64,000 nucleotides of DNA from the NCBI GenBank assembly GCA_026873275.1, contig JANTUC010000007.1, positions 1-64,000 on the forward strand, read 5' to 3'. The stretch comes from Pseudopithomyces maydicus (lineage: Eukaryota; Ascomycota; Dothideomycetes; Pleosporales; Didymosphaeriaceae). The notes under the pieces were generated by a model. It was not told where the DNA came from. It saw only the letters and a list, made by a program, of their open reading frames with translations, and did no database searches. The stretch's first letter is position 1. Each line of letters begins with the position of its first letter. This document shows positions 36,515 through 47,980 of this stretch, piece after piece. The translations under genes were made by a program, and so were the position numbers.

Positions 36515-37128
36515 TTACATGCTGCGTTCCGCGACGCAGTTATGAACCTGCATCGGCGTGCCGTAAGATGGTGGCATAGTACTACAGCGTTGGAGAGTTT
36601 CCGGCCTCTGGTCGTAGTCATAAGAGTAGTTCATGGTGTTGCTTCGATTCGGAATAGGCTGTGGCTGCGTGGATTGATATGCTCCATTACCAGTGTTACC
36701 ATTATAGTTATTATCAAACTGGCTTGGGGCACCATATTGGTTCTGGTCAAAGTATGGCTGGCCTCCGAGAGGGGTGAGCTTTGCACAGACGCGTAATTGC
36801 CTGGCATATAATCTTGCCGAGCTTGTTGGGGAGGATATATTGGGTGTGGAGCGGTAGTATAGTGGTTCATCGGCGGAGATTGTGGTGGGGAAGAAGCTGT
36901 GTTTGAGGCAAAAGGTGATGTTGGTCCGGCTGGTGGATATCCGTTGAAATATGCGACATTCTCACCGACTCTAGGGATCATATCCGGTTGTACATGCTGC
37001 GGCGGACTGTTTGCAGGGGGGACCCGACCATTATAGCGCTGGTCTTCCTTCTGGATGCCTCCCTTTGCTAGGGCGTTCGTGGCGTTGACACCATTATAGC
37101 CTTTCTTCCAAGCTTTACGGATATCCAT
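36515..37128 (-). CDS. Pro/Gln/Asn/Tyr-rich protein (frame break at a G run)
   Basis: The frame from 37128 (starting MDIRKAWKKGY) runs to a stop at 36631, but after about residue 119 it turns into non-protein-like sequence. The sensible continuation, Gln/Asn/Tyr-rich like the first part, is in the next phase and ends at 36515. One missing C opposite the G4 run at 36771-36774 explains the shift and gives a 204-residue product. The N-terminal 25 residues are basic and amphipathic; the rest is low-complexity with PPQ and Tyr repeats, likely disordered. No signal or membrane segment. Family not recognised. See the finding on homopolymer breaks. Confidence 0.55.
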
Positions 37129-37676
37129 ATGGTCAGAGTTACGCAGTCAGAGGTGCTGCGCCCGGTTATGTGACGGAACACCAGGGCGAAAAACGAGGAG
37201 TTGGCTATGGATGAGGAAGAAGGATGGCTGTAGCTTGAAACCGGTCAGGCTGGCGGACGCGGCGTCCCTTCATTTGCGGCCTGCGGAGCAATTATATCTG
37301 GATTTATCGCTCCCGCTGCCCTAAACCAGGCAGCACGTTCTCTTACACGATGAGGGACTGCCTCGCCAATGTTGGGATGCCTCAGGCCCAATCCGCACTC
37401 ATCCCCAAAGCCACGGCTTTTTGGCCCACATGAACGCATCTCGCATTGGCTGGGTAATATCGTACTGTGCAATACAGTGCGACGCATGCGGAAATGCGAA
37501 ACCAAACACAGCCCGGGATATTCGTCACAAGACACGCTCAGCCGTGCGTTACGGAGCCTCAGCCTTGTCCTTTGCGCCCCGGTTGCCAGCTCAGCCTTCC
37601 GCACGACAACACCGACCCAGCTAAAGACAACCACGGAGAGCATTAATCAGAACATCAAACAACATGTTTTTGCGAT
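37129..37676. other. Divergent promoter region
   Basis: Lies between the minus-strand gene starting at 37128 and the plus-strand gene starting at 37677. GC-rich around 37250-37600. Frames on both strands (37245-37643, 37369-37728) overlap without features. Confidence 0.45.
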
Positions 37677-38709
37677 ATGGCGCGACCACCTCAGTCTCTT
37701 CCTACCTCTTCTCTTCCAGGTCCCGTAACAGCACCGGCTTCGATTATACCTAATGCGGGCTCTCCTATCCAACAAATCTCTCCCTCTTCTACCATTGCCT
37801 CCACGGTCACATCTGTCCCAAACCGATTCGTATATCCGTGGAAATTTGAAGGATACAAAGCGTTCAGTGGGTGGATGGCGTCTGAAGATGACTTCTTCAT
37901 TATTCGACGCTTCCAAAACCTCAATGCTCGCACGATTCTCTGGATGCAGTATAGAATTGTGCAGATAGAGGAAAGAATAAAGAAGATCGATAAGATGGTC
38001 GAAGATGCCGACGTCAGCAAGCCGCTCCGAAACGATAGTCTACAATGGGACAAAGATCATATGCAGGAACGACACGTCCTTATGGGAGAGCTCAGCTCAC
38101 TACTTCATCACTATAGTGAGCCGTTAAGAATTCTGAATCAGGTTTCATGGCTAATGTCAATCTTCCAACAGACCAATACATAGAAAGTTATTCCAAAGTA
38201 CGCGAGCGACCGCAAGCAAACAAACACCAGATAAATAATGTCAAGAACTGGCTGGCTCGTGGTGCTATTGAAACGAACGAGCAGGCGTACATCGAGAATA
38301 AGGGGATCTCATTTCCATCAACCATCGCACGCGGTCACTCCTCGGTCGCTTGCTGGAATCTATTCCAGCCGTCCACCGGATGCCGCCGTTTCGCACCAGA
38401 CGTGGCGCTAATGGTTACGAGGCATCTGACACTACCCTCTACTCTTCTAACGCTCGTTTCGATCTACTTATGAACGTTGCGACAATAGGCGGCGGACTGG
38501 TGATGTTGCTGGCACCGCTATGGTGGTTAAACTATATCGATAACAATACCCGGAAGCTAGGTGTGATTACGGGTTTTATATGTCTATTCACTACATCTAT
38601 GTTGTTGACGATACCGAATAAGTCGTTTGAAGTAGTCGCTGCTACGGCGGCATATGCAGCGGTCCTTATGGTTTTCATGCAGGTTGTCAAATCAGGCGAT
38701 AGCGGATAG
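37677..38709 (+). CDS. DUF6594-type membrane protein (frame break at a G run)
   Basis: Exons 37677-38115 and 38172-38709 with a 56-bp GTGAGC-ACAG intron; about 325 aa if one G is restored in the G4 run at 38302-38305. After a Pro/Ser-rich N-terminus comes the family signature: a GYKAFSGWMASEDDFFIIRRF block, then NARTILWMQYRIVQIEERI and a helical region. After the break the frame continues with DLISINHRTRSLLGRLLE and three C-terminal transmembrane segments (about 38460-38700). The domain is common in ascomycetes and has no established function. Either a one-base sequencing deletion or a very young pseudogene. Confidence 0.75.
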
Positions 38710-39334
38710 CTGATCTCATTCTTGAGGAAGAGGGGGTTTTAAAATCGGAGTCTTTTAGCAGCGTTATTTTCTTTTTCATATTTGTTTCCAAGAAAGCATT
38801 GGTGGAGTTTAAATTGATGCGCGAGGATGAGGTTGCGAGGATCTACTCTACTAGAAACTTGTGTTGGCGTATTCCACAAATATTACAATACTACACTGTC
38901 AGTTCAGTATGTCGTGGCCTAATTAGTGGTTGTAGGTACCTGAGGCGGCAGCATACCTGTGAGTAACCAATTCCGACTTGTCTAGCGGTTACAATAACAC
39001 AACTTGCATCTCTTCTTTATCCGTGATTCCTCAGTCTAGACAAAATGAATGTGTGGAATGAAGGACGTCGGCCGCAATATCCGGAATTGTCCATGATTTT
39101 CATCAGCCGCGCGGTCATGCTTCTTGATTTCCTGATATCTAAGCGAACCAGAAGCCTGCGCGATGCAAAAAGCGACAGGCTTGCCCCTGGGGCACACCCA
39201 TGTCGCGTTACCGCCAATCGGTGCATTCGGTCGCTGGTGCCTAAACTTCTACCACATTAAAATCCCATTCATAACTCCGACCAAGGTGGGAATAATTACC
39301 CACGTATCCTAGTTTGTCCCGGTACCTACAGCCG
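38710..39334. other. Intergenic, no gene seen
   Basis: Spacer between two same-strand genes. Short frames on both strands at 39017-39260 are mutual shadows. Confidence 0.5.
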
Positions 39335-42306
39335 ATGATGGCAATGAGCAAAGAAAAGAAGCGACGGCAGCGAAAACAGGAGCAAAAGCGGCGTCTCTTC
39401 GAAGAAGCTCTGGAGGATAGCCCCGAGAAAGGAATTTTACAAGCCGCTGCCTTAGGATTCAACGAAGACTTGACATCATTGCTGGAACAGCACTCCATTC
39501 ATTTGAACACTCGGGATCTTGATGGACAAACGGCCCTGTCGCTAGCTTCTAAAAATGGGTTCTTGGACACAGTGAACCTGCTGCTTGACTATGATAGTGT
39601 GAACTCCAATTCTGTAGACAACAGAGGACGAACACCACTATCCCTAGCTGCAGAAGAAGGACACGAAAACGTGGTAGAAGTGTTGATTAAAAATGGAAAA
39701 GCTAGCGCCGATCTGAAGGACAATGCAAACAGGACACCGCTACTTTGGGCTGCGAAAGAAAACATAAATCGACATAAATGGTCATTGCCAACAACCAACA
39801 ACTGTCTTGAAACTGTCAGATCGTTACTCCCTTACACAACGGATCTAAATGCTAGAGACAACAGTGGTCAAACGGCATTATCACGTCTTGCGAAATTCGG
39901 GCAAATTGAAGCGGTGAAGCTGCTACTGGAACAGAAAAGTATCAATATCAATCTTCAAGATAACGAGGGAAGAACTCCCTTATCCTTCGCTGCGGAAGTA
40001 GGACATACGCAAGTCATGAATCTATTAGTGAGCGCGGCTGGAGTCAATCCGGATTTAGAAGACGACAAAGGCTGGACCCCACTGTTTTGGGCCATAAAGT
40101 GCATAGGAAATGACGAATATTTTCCAGAGCCCTGGATTCCGGATTACGAAGTGTTGCATATACTACTCAATCGAAACGATGTTGATTGCGATACACAGGA
40201 CATAGAAGGTCGGACGCCACTATCATGGGCCGTCGAAATCCCGTCTCGAGCGTTAGATGTATGCCAATTCTTACTGAAGAAAAGTGTTGTTGGTCTCAAA
40301 CTTAAGGACCATTGCGGTCGCACAATTATGTCAAGAGCTGCTGGCAGCGGAAATGTGGATGTGGTGAAAGAACTCCTCCAAAAATATGGCCTTGACCCCG
40401 ATTCTAAAGATAAAGACGGTCGAACACCGTTATCACAAGCTGGACAACATAATAGGAAAGACGTGATGAAACTTTTGTTGGCCAATAAGACCGTTGATCT
40501 GAATTCGAGGGACAATCGCGGCAGAACCCCTTTATGGTGGGTTGTTGATGCTGGACATGCAGCATTGGTCACACTACTTTTAAATCAGAGTGGAGTTGAC
40601 CCGAATTTAGCTGATGAAGATGATTGCACTCCACTATTGCGCGCTATCAAGAAGAAAAATAACCTTGTAATTTCACAGCTGGCTGCGGCGGACAAAGTCA
40701 CACTACACATGCTGGCGTCGAACAGAAACCTTGTCGATTTACAATCACTCCTGGTGAAAGGATACAGCCCCGAATATAAGGATAATCGTGGGCAAACACC
40801 ATTACATATAGCAGCTATACTAGGCTTTGCCGACATCGCGAATGAGTTGTTGTGCAATGGTGCGATTGTTGATTGTAGAGATAACGGCGGGAAAACTCCA
40901 CTCCATCTGGCTATTTGGTATAAAGATCAAGAAGTTGTTGAATTGTTACTCAAGCATTCTGCAGAGATCAAGAATATTCAGTCGACTGAGTGGCTCAGTG
41001 TTTATGATGAACATGGATCAGGGGACGTGTTGGAGATATCACAAACAACAGATGGAAAACTGTCTATTCAGTTGAGCGAGGGAAGGGAATTTGTCTTATG
41101 GACCAAACCGGAATTTCCCAGACGGATATCGTAAGCCTATGAACACTGTCTCAAACGACACTGTAGTGGCTAACACGCTAGTAGTATCTTCAAGAGATAC
41201 CCCTCGTGGTGCAAATTAGTGTTCTTGAAACAAGCTCTTTATCGTCCTCATGATGCATCGGGCATAACTCAAATACTGCAGAATTACGATCAGCATATCA
41301 GTGTTCTCCTCATCGGGTCTTCTCCCATGGAAAACTATTCCAAAGGTAACAAAACATCAGTCGTGCTCCAGTGGCACGAATGCGCTATTGCATGGAATAT
41401 GGTTTACTCTGTAAAGAGGAAAGAGGGACGTAGTTGGAAGTCAATGGACCACTTTAGCACACTCCCTTATGGCTGGATTCCTAAAGATGGAGTGGAATTT
41501 TTCTCACTATTCATCGAATACCTCAGCAGTCGCTGGTATTCATTTTGTATCTCGGCCGAGGAACGCTTACTTCAACGTTTAAGGTAGCCGACATCATATT
41601 CATGCATTATACTAATTGAGCTGTACTCTAGCGTCTTCGTCAAATGGACACAAAGGGAAATAGCGCGGAACTCATTCATCACCTTGCAGAAGATTTGAAA
41701 GAATGGGCTGAGCTCCGCAAAGCATTCAAAGGTCAAATTCGAACGGCGAGAAAATTTGTCAGTGATTATTGCCACTGCTGTTACCAAGATGACAACGAGA
41801 AAGATATGAAGGCGCCCATAGATAAATTTGAAACTGAGATTGGTGAGAGGATTGATGAATTAGATCAGACGGTGAAAGATCTTCTACAATTTGTCTGTTC
41901 TATGCTCACTCCAAGATTTCCTAAATTGCTGATATCAGATAGGAGTTTGCCTGGGTATCAATCAATGAAGCACATCGATCTGCGAGTATTGCCACCAGCA
42001 TGAAACGACTGAGTTGGATTACGGTAAATTAATCTGACCTTGGCTCGTTACAATTCAAACTGATATAACAACTAGTTTGTCTTCTTACCTGCTATGTTCA
42101 CATCGGTAAGGGTCTCCCTAGAACACATTATTACAACTGTACAAGCTAATTACATGATCATTCTTATGCAGAGTCTTTTCGGTATGAACGTAGACATTCT
42201 AGAGAAAAATCCGGACTGGCGGTGGTACTTGCTCTTCAGTGGAGGGTGCCTGACTTTAACCGTATTAGTGTGGCTCCTCTTCAAATACAGCGAGGTTTGT
42301 GGATGA
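39335..42306 (+). CDS. Ankyrin-repeat protein with C-terminal CorA-like membrane domain
   Basis: Six exons: 39335-41130, 41182-41583, 41664-41892, 41943-42023, 42076-42105 and 42172-42306 (890 aa). Exon 1 encodes a basic N-terminus and about 13 ankyrin repeats (residues 40-560) with the recurring GRTPLSxAA motif, several separated by 30-35 residues and some longer. The next exons hold a linker domain, a helical region ending in DLLQFEFAWVSINEAHRS, and a membrane hairpin with SMKRLSWITFVFLP and the CorA-type GMN motif inside SLFGMNVD, then a last transmembrane helix. CorA proteins are Mg2+ channels; fungal ankyrin/CorA proteins are uncharacterised. The third exon's 5' boundary is uncertain: an 80-bp intron keeps the frame, whereas a shorter one ending at 41634 fits homologous-looking sequence better but is one base out of phase. 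Four small 3' exons make the gene look truncated to simple ORF callers. Confidence 0.75.
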
Positions 42307-42883
42307 TTCCATTCTGGTGAAAATCGCTGATACGGTTCAGGTCAAGAAAGTAACTCAGCGACGCCTAGGCAGTAGTACTGTGGGCTGGTTGAGAGCTTTG
42401 GGGGAAATACTCTGCAAGCAAGGAAAACACCAGATGTTTTACCATCTTGAAAATGAGACTGCATTCGAGCGATCAGTCAAATTTGAACAGTAGAGACTTC
42501 AGATGCAGAAGAGAACAACCATTGTCATCGAAGTTGAGGAAACGTCGTCATGTAGAGATATCAGTTATTCACAAGCAATGGTACAAATCTTCACGATGGA
42601 GATGCGTGATGATTCAACTCAACCTGGCGCCTAAACTGGCGATATTCCTTTTGGTCGAAGTTGAGTCTAGAGCAAATCCGGATGAGCCAAACGAGGTTCA
42701 TTGGTCAGCCTCACTTCAGGAGGATCCATATTGTAGCAGCATTTACCCTTGGCTCCAAGACCACTATCATGATTGGATACGAAAGTCGAAGGAATACACC
42801 CAATAAGCCACAGTCTTGGACTAAACGCTATATATACAAGCAGGTACATTTGGCCCACTTTTTACTGCTACCGGTCTCGCACT
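42307..42883. other. Intergenic with HET-gene promoter
   Basis: No coding feature supported. TATATATAC at about 42829-42838, some 50 bases before the HET start codon, is a possible TATA element. Confidence 0.4.
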
Positions 42884-44794
42884 ATGGCACTGTACCCCGC
42901 TTTACTGAATGGCACGACAGAAACCAGGATATTGACGCTCACGCAGATCGATCCGTTCCGGGGCCGGCTAGAGGTCGTGTCGTTGAATGACGTGCAGTTC
43001 GGGAAGTACACGGCGCTATCGTACACATGGAAAAATCCGATGACGGTAGCGAAGGAAGAGCCGATTAATCGTCGTCCGTCCATGCCGAATACCATAGAGA
43101 TAAACGAGCATCTCTTGCCGATAACGCGGAATTTGGGCGACGCACTTCGGTACCTTTTCGAGCGAGACGAACGATGTCTTTGGATCGATGCGATATGTAT
43201 CAATCAGGAGGATGTGCAGGAGCGAGGCAAACAAGTTGGGCTCATGGGAAGGATATATGCTGCGTCGAAGAACGTGGTGATATGGCTCGGGCCGCACGCA
43301 GATGACAGCGATTTGGCAATGGACTTCCTTGCGCGTTTGGCTGCTGGGCCATGTGAAGATGATCGCTTGAAGTGGTTGTTGAATCTTTGTGAGCCGGAGT
43401 ATACTAAACACTGGACCGCGGTATACAATCTACTTCATCGAAATTGGTGGAAGCGCGCCTGGGTCATACAGGAAGCCGTGCTCGCACGAGAGCTCCAGAT
43501 GGCGTGCGGCGATCGGCTGCTATCCGAATCGCAATTATCTGCCCTCCAAGAGCTTTTCACCGGGTTCTGGTTTCACATGTTTCCTTCACCGACTATCCGA
43601 GCGATAGGGATGACCAGTCGTGATCTGGAGCGCTTGTTGAATCCACTCCGGATGCGTCTCTACATACAGCAAGGCCGGAAGCTGGGTTGCCTTCCCAGTC
43701 TATTCTTGACCAAAGACACAATAGCGTCAGATCCGAAGGACTTACTCTTCGCCAAGTACGGTTTGATAGGAACGAAAGCAGTGCAGATATACTCTCCCGA
43801 CTATACGTCGCCTGTTGAGAAAGTTTGCACCGAGTTCGCGTGGGAATACATACAACAAGAGCGAGACCTCAGCATATTGTGTTATGCTGGTATCCCATTG
43901 AATAAACGGAGGTCGACTTTTCCTACGTGGCTACCAGATTGGGGTCCTTCGAAACCATCATATCCGCTTAAATGTTCGTGGAGTAACGACGAAATTTCAT
44001 GGCCACACTGGAGGGCGTCAGGCAGTACCTTACCCTCTGTACAACTGTTGGAGGATGGACGTATCCTCGTTGCTGAAGGAGCTCTCGTCGACATAGTCGA
44101 TGGCGTACAGTTCGATCCTTGGTGCAAAGGCGACACGGAACGACAGGAAGCCGTACAAAGCAAATCAAGGAACACTGCATTCAAGACGCATGCTAGTATC
44201 TTCGAGGCCTTATATCGCACCGTTGTCGCAGATACTCACCGTAGAGAGGCGCCACTAGAGTCAGTGCAAGCTAAGGCAGCCTTTGGATACCTGTTTGCCA
44301 AGGCGTGTCATGAGTGCAATCAGGTTCTTGAAGTGTTGAACGAGTCCCCGGGTTCTTTGCCTACAGCGTCGCGCGACGGCGCTTCTAATATCGAGAAGCG
44401 ATGGCATGGGATGAGGCATCTGGAGCTCGGAGGGTTTTCGCTTCGCGACATCGTGGAAGAGGCCTACCAGGCATACCGTAATGCCGGGCACGAGCTCGAC
44501 AGACCACGTTCGGATTTCCCAGATTGGCCGGGATGGGAGCACAGTTTTGGTCAAGCAATGTATCATCGGAGGCTCTTTACGACAGTGGAGGGTTACTTTG
44601 GCATTGGCCCTCGGACTCTGTACACCAACGATCGGATCTGTCTATTGAAAGGATGCGCATTGCCTTTGATGGTCAGGTTGAGTGAAGGTGGGGGACCTCT
44701 TCAAATTGTCGGAGAGTGTTATATCCAAGGGTACATGGACGGAGAATGTATGCAGAACGAAGGGCTCAGATGGGAAAAGATCGGATTCTGCTGA
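42884..44794 (+). CDS. HET-domain protein
   Basis: Single exon, 636 aa from MALYPALL; an in-frame ATG at 42773 would add 37 unlikely residues. The HET domain occupies about residues 50-210: the YTALSYTWKNP block, then LWIDAICINQEDVQERGKQVGLM, then IYAASKNVVIWLG, all three characteristic blocks being intact. The C-terminal 400 residues are variable and lack ankyrin, WD or NACHT repeats. HET proteins trigger cell death after fusion of genetically unlike hyphae, but most paralogues are untested. It follows the ankyrin/CorA gene by 577 bp and precedes the next gene by 157 bp, all on the plus strand. Confidence 0.92.
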   Translation: MALYPALLNGTTETRILTLTQIDPFRGRLEVVSLNDVQFGKYTALSYTWKNPMTVAKEEPINRRPSMPNTIEINEHLLPITRNLGDALRYLFERDERCLWIDAICINQEDVQERGKQVGLMGRIYAASKNVVIWLGPHADDSDLAMDFLARLAAGPCEDDRLKWLLNLCEPEYTKHWTAVYNLLHRNWWKRAWVIQEAVLARELQMACGDRLLSESQLSALQELFTGFWFHMFPSPTIRAIGMTSRDLERLLNPLRMRLYIQQGRKLGCLPSLFLTKDTIASDPKDLLFAKYGLIGTKAVQIYSPDYTSPVEKVCTEFAWEYIQQERDLSILCYAGIPLNKRRSTFPTWLPDWGPSKPSYPLKCSWSNDEISWPHWRASGSTLPSVQLLEDGRILVAEGALVDIVDGVQFDPWCKGDTERQEAVQSKSRNTAFKTHASIFEALYRTVVADTHRREAPLESVQAKAAFGYLFAKACHECNQVLEVLNESPGSLPTASRDGASNIEKRWHGMRHLELGGFSLRDIVEEAYQAYRNAGHELDRPRSDFPDWPGWEHSFGQAMYHRRLFTTVEGYFGIGPRTLYTNDRICLLKGCALPLMVRLSEGGGPLQIVGECYIQGYMDGECMQNEGLRWEKIGFC

Positions 44795-44951
44795 GGCGAA
44801 GTGCAGCATGTAGGGTATTGGTGGCTGGCTAGCGCGGGGCAGGATAGCCTTACAGGGGCCGTAGGCGATATCTTATAAATGTACATGGTCTCGCATACAG
44901 AGCCGAAACTGACGCAACCAACCTCGACGGGGACGCATTTCCCCAGCAAGA

Positions 44952-46406
44952 ATGTCCACAAATAAGCTTCCCTCTCGCGCCACTGAGGCACTTGAGGGAC
45001 TAGCGGTAGGAGCTGCCATTGTTGTCGCTTTCCAATTAACATATAATCGTACAAGCAAGAAAACGAGCAGTGATATCAAAGCTGGTCTCAAAGATGGATT
45101 CTGTGGCCAGAACGACATCTTGATCTCTCGCTTACCATTAGATCACCCTAATCCAAGCTCTTGGAGTAACCTTTTGCGAATATTTCACGAACACGACGCC
45201 CAGGTGACAGTACGCGAAGACAAACTGGTTTCAACAAAGCAAAGTTGGAGCACAGTAGAAAAAAACTTTGTCTCTTCCTCAAGTCTGCTATCTTACCTCG
45301 GAATATCTACAGAAAGCGCCTCTGGGAAACTGAGAAGCGCAGATGGAACCTACGAATTTTATCGCAGTCGCAAAGACGCACATAGTCCACATGCGGTCTT
45401 GATCAATCGCACTACTCTATTGAATCTCCTGGTCTTATCAAATGCACGTACCATATACGAGTATTCAGATTCGAGCGGTTACCGGGGAGCATTCGGCAGC
45501 TGGACGGGCCAATGGTATATCAATTGGCGGGCTGGTCAGCCAGCGGTCGTCACACTAAAGCCTCACGACTCACATTCACCTGCAACCGACGTCTATGCTC
45601 CTGCCTTTCCATCTAGGGTGGATCGTTGCGTTCAAATGATGGCTGGTGTGGTGGTCGATGCAAATGCGCCGCAAACCTTCAGTGTTGCATTCCCTGGTCG
45701 CCTAGCACCCGGAAAATACAAATTGGAGAATCAAGAGAAAGGATTTGGACTTTCTCATGGGAGTAGGCATCTTTATAACATGAACGGGGGAAAAGTATTT
45801 GAGATCGATTTTCTATTTCCGCGGCCAGTCAGCGACTTCGACGGGACGGAGTACATCGAACTTGGGCTCCCGTCTTTACAGGCCAACCAACCTGCTATAC
45901 TCGGTGTCCCTAAACAAGAATACCGAATTCTAGAAGAGGCCTTGGACAAACTTCCTTGGGCGAATCTATCTTGGTCCATGCATAGAGGTATGCGAGACCT
46001 TTTGCTTGCCTGCGCTCGCGAGCGAATGGATGAAAACCGAGACAAGCTCGCACAGCAGCTTCGAGATGCTGCCCAGACGTACCATACTCAACTGGCTAGT
46101 CTGGGTTGGAACAGTGACTTCGCGAAAAATCAAATGGGCGACATGGCAGCGAGTGCCGTTCTCGCAGGTCGCGGTAACTCTGGTGACGCTGTGCGCATAG
46201 TCACTGCGCTGGCTGAGCAACTACACGGAGGAACCAGAGAACAACGCGATGTAACGACATTTTGGAGAAATGGCGGACCTAGAAGCGTAACTAGCTTGGA
46301 GGCCGACGAGGTTGTGGCGCTTGTCAAGTGCTTTGTGCTGGAGTGGAGTCAGGAGTTCAACTACCAGATGTACCATCAACTCCCGATTGAACTTTTGTTC
46401 GGCTAG
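44952..46406 (+). CDS. Unknown conserved-looking protein, possible N-terminal membrane anchor
   Basis: Single exon, 484 aa. A hydrophobic stretch at residues 15-30 (LEGLAVGAAIVVAFQLTY) could be a signal anchor. The central part has many Trp/Tyr/Gly positions (GAFGSWTGQWYINW) typical of a beta-rich domain. The C-terminal third is helical and charged. No cysteine framework, nucleotide-binding or catalytic motif recognised. It begins only 157 bp after the HET stop codon in the same direction, unusually close for this window, so the two may share regulation. Continuous frame without breaks and clean start context, so it is very probably a real gene. Confidence 0.75.
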   Translation: MSTNKLPSRATEALEGLAVGAAIVVAFQLTYNRTSKKTSSDIKAGLKDGFCGQNDILISRLPLDHPNPSSWSNLLRIFHEHDAQVTVREDKLVSTKQSWSTVEKNFVSSSSLLSYLGISTESASGKLRSADGTYEFYRSRKDAHSPHAVLINRTTLLNLLVLSNARTIYEYSDSSGYRGAFGSWTGQWYINWRAGQPAVVTLKPHDSHSPATDVYAPAFPSRVDRCVQMMAGVVVDANAPQTFSVAFPGRLAPGKYKLENQEKGFGLSHGSRHLYNMNGGKVFEIDFLFPRPVSDFDGTEYIELGLPSLQANQPAILGVPKQEYRILEEALDKLPWANLSWSMHRGMRDLLLACARERMDENRDKLAQQLRDAAQTYHTQLASLGWNSDFAKNQMGDMAASAVLAGRGNSGDAVRIVTALAEQLHGGTREQRDVTTFWRNGGPRSVTSLEADEVVALVKCFVLEWSQEFNYQMYHQLPIELLFG

Positions 46407-46943
46407 GATCTTTGACCAAGCGATGAGCTGGAGTCAAATCTGTCAATAGATGGCAGAGAAGCCACGGTCTAAAGTTGTTCGTCCTGAAGTTTTTGCAAAT
46501 TTTAGTTCATAGTGTAGACGAAAGTACAATGACTGATAGATTTCTGGCCGCCTGAAACACGTTTCATTGAGTGCCAAAACTTGATTTCGCGCCTTAATGA
46601 TGTTTACGGAATGCTATGTCATGGAAAACCTTCCCAGTCAGTTGCAATTCTACAGTAATGCATGCAACGCTGTTTCGCGAGGTACTCTTTCTGCCACACT
46701 CGTAATGTAGATATCCAGTATACCATCATTCACCTTCTATTGCGTGTTTCTATTGATCTTAATACCTGCACAGCCACTGGATACGATTTGCTCACACACT
46801 CCCTATCACATTGGCCAAAACAAACATTATCTCTGGACCCCAGACGTTTTCCACGCACTGAATTTTCTGAAACGCTTCTTGCCTCGCATGTGATAGCCCA
46901 GTTCTCACTGTGTGCTATACCAGTGTGGTATTATCGTCTGGTT
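46407..46943. other. Intergenic, no gene seen
   Basis: Spacer between convergent genes. The frame starting at 46662 is unsupported. Confidence 0.5.
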
Positions 46944-47196
46944 CTAATTGTTGTTTCGATTTCGACGATTGCGCTTTCTGGTGAATTTCTTTCCTGGTTC
47001 ATGAATCAATCATCTACCCGTTTTTATGTAGTGGGAAATTTCAGATGGGTTTGCACTCACCGTGTTGTTTGGCTGCCCAGCAGATCCCTCCAATGATAGC
47101 GATGATGACCGTGGCAATGAGCTGAAGTAAGGCAAAAGTGTTGGCGCGGGACCAGGGATCCGGTTGGCCGGGCTGCGGATGTGCACATGGCGCCAT
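46944..47196 (-). CDS. Small single-pass membrane protein (61 aa)
   Basis: Two exons, 47196-47061 and 46993-46944, with a 67-bp intron that has a canonical GTGAGT donor and CAG acceptor. The product starts with a Pro/His-rich 20-residue segment, then a single strongly hydrophobic helix (ALLQLIATVIIAIIGGICWA), then a very basic Arg/Lys/Asn tail from exon 2. The orientation would be tail-inside by the positive-inside rule. Too short for standard gene callers. No family recognised. The good donor right after a complete membrane helix is the main support. Confidence 0.4.
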
Positions 47197-47980
47197 GGTC
47201 GATAGAATCTGTTACAAGTTCCTTTCTTATGTCCATGTACTTTCTTGTGATATGTCGGAGTACATAGTGGCATGTTGCTTCGCAGGATAGCAACACTTAT
47301 AGTGAAGCTAGCTATCATCATTTATCCCCAATAATTCCTTCAACACGTGTGTGCTCTCTCAACTAGCCAAGATCAGCCTCCGGAAAGTCTGAAATTGAGA
47401 GTAGAACCTGCCAGGTCGTATTCTAGATACTATTCAGGCTGTCGGAAACTGTTGGAGATTCTGAGCTAATTTAATTCAGGATCTAGTGCAAAGTGTATCA
47501 GAAGACTAGTCCACGTTGGGCCGTCGGAAATCGAACAGGGGCGCCAACACTAGTCGGACTAAGCTAGCGCTTTCGGATGGTGTAGGCTAATCTGTTTTAG
47601 GCCTCCGGAAAGTCGAGGTGTATGTAGCTGTCCAGCCTCGGTGGTGCAACGGCGAAGCGTCATTTGTTGATGTCGGAACTTCCTTGAGGGCCCGAGTCGT
47701 AGAAGTTTCTATATTAGAGGCTCGCGCGACCTCTTGACTCCTCTTGTGATTTTCCTCAGCTTCAATCTGCTCTGAATACGAATGCCTTTCTTCCTGCCAA
47801 GTTTCAGCCTTGCGTATCCTGTGCCGCCCTGAGCCTTACCCTAGCCGCAGGAGCTTTGTATTCTTCTCTCTTCTATCACAGCCTCACGTACGATTGATTC
47901 TCAAAGTCGCTACCATTTGAATAACCATAACTCCATCAGCTCTCAGATATCTATCATCCTCTATCAACACTTTCGTCAAC
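47197..47980. other. Divergent promoter and long 5' leader region
   Basis: Between the small minus-strand gene and the Zn2Cys6 gene. Pyrimidine-rich stretches from 47740 to 47980 just before the ATG are typical of fungal promoters and leaders. No gene seen. Confidence 0.45.
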
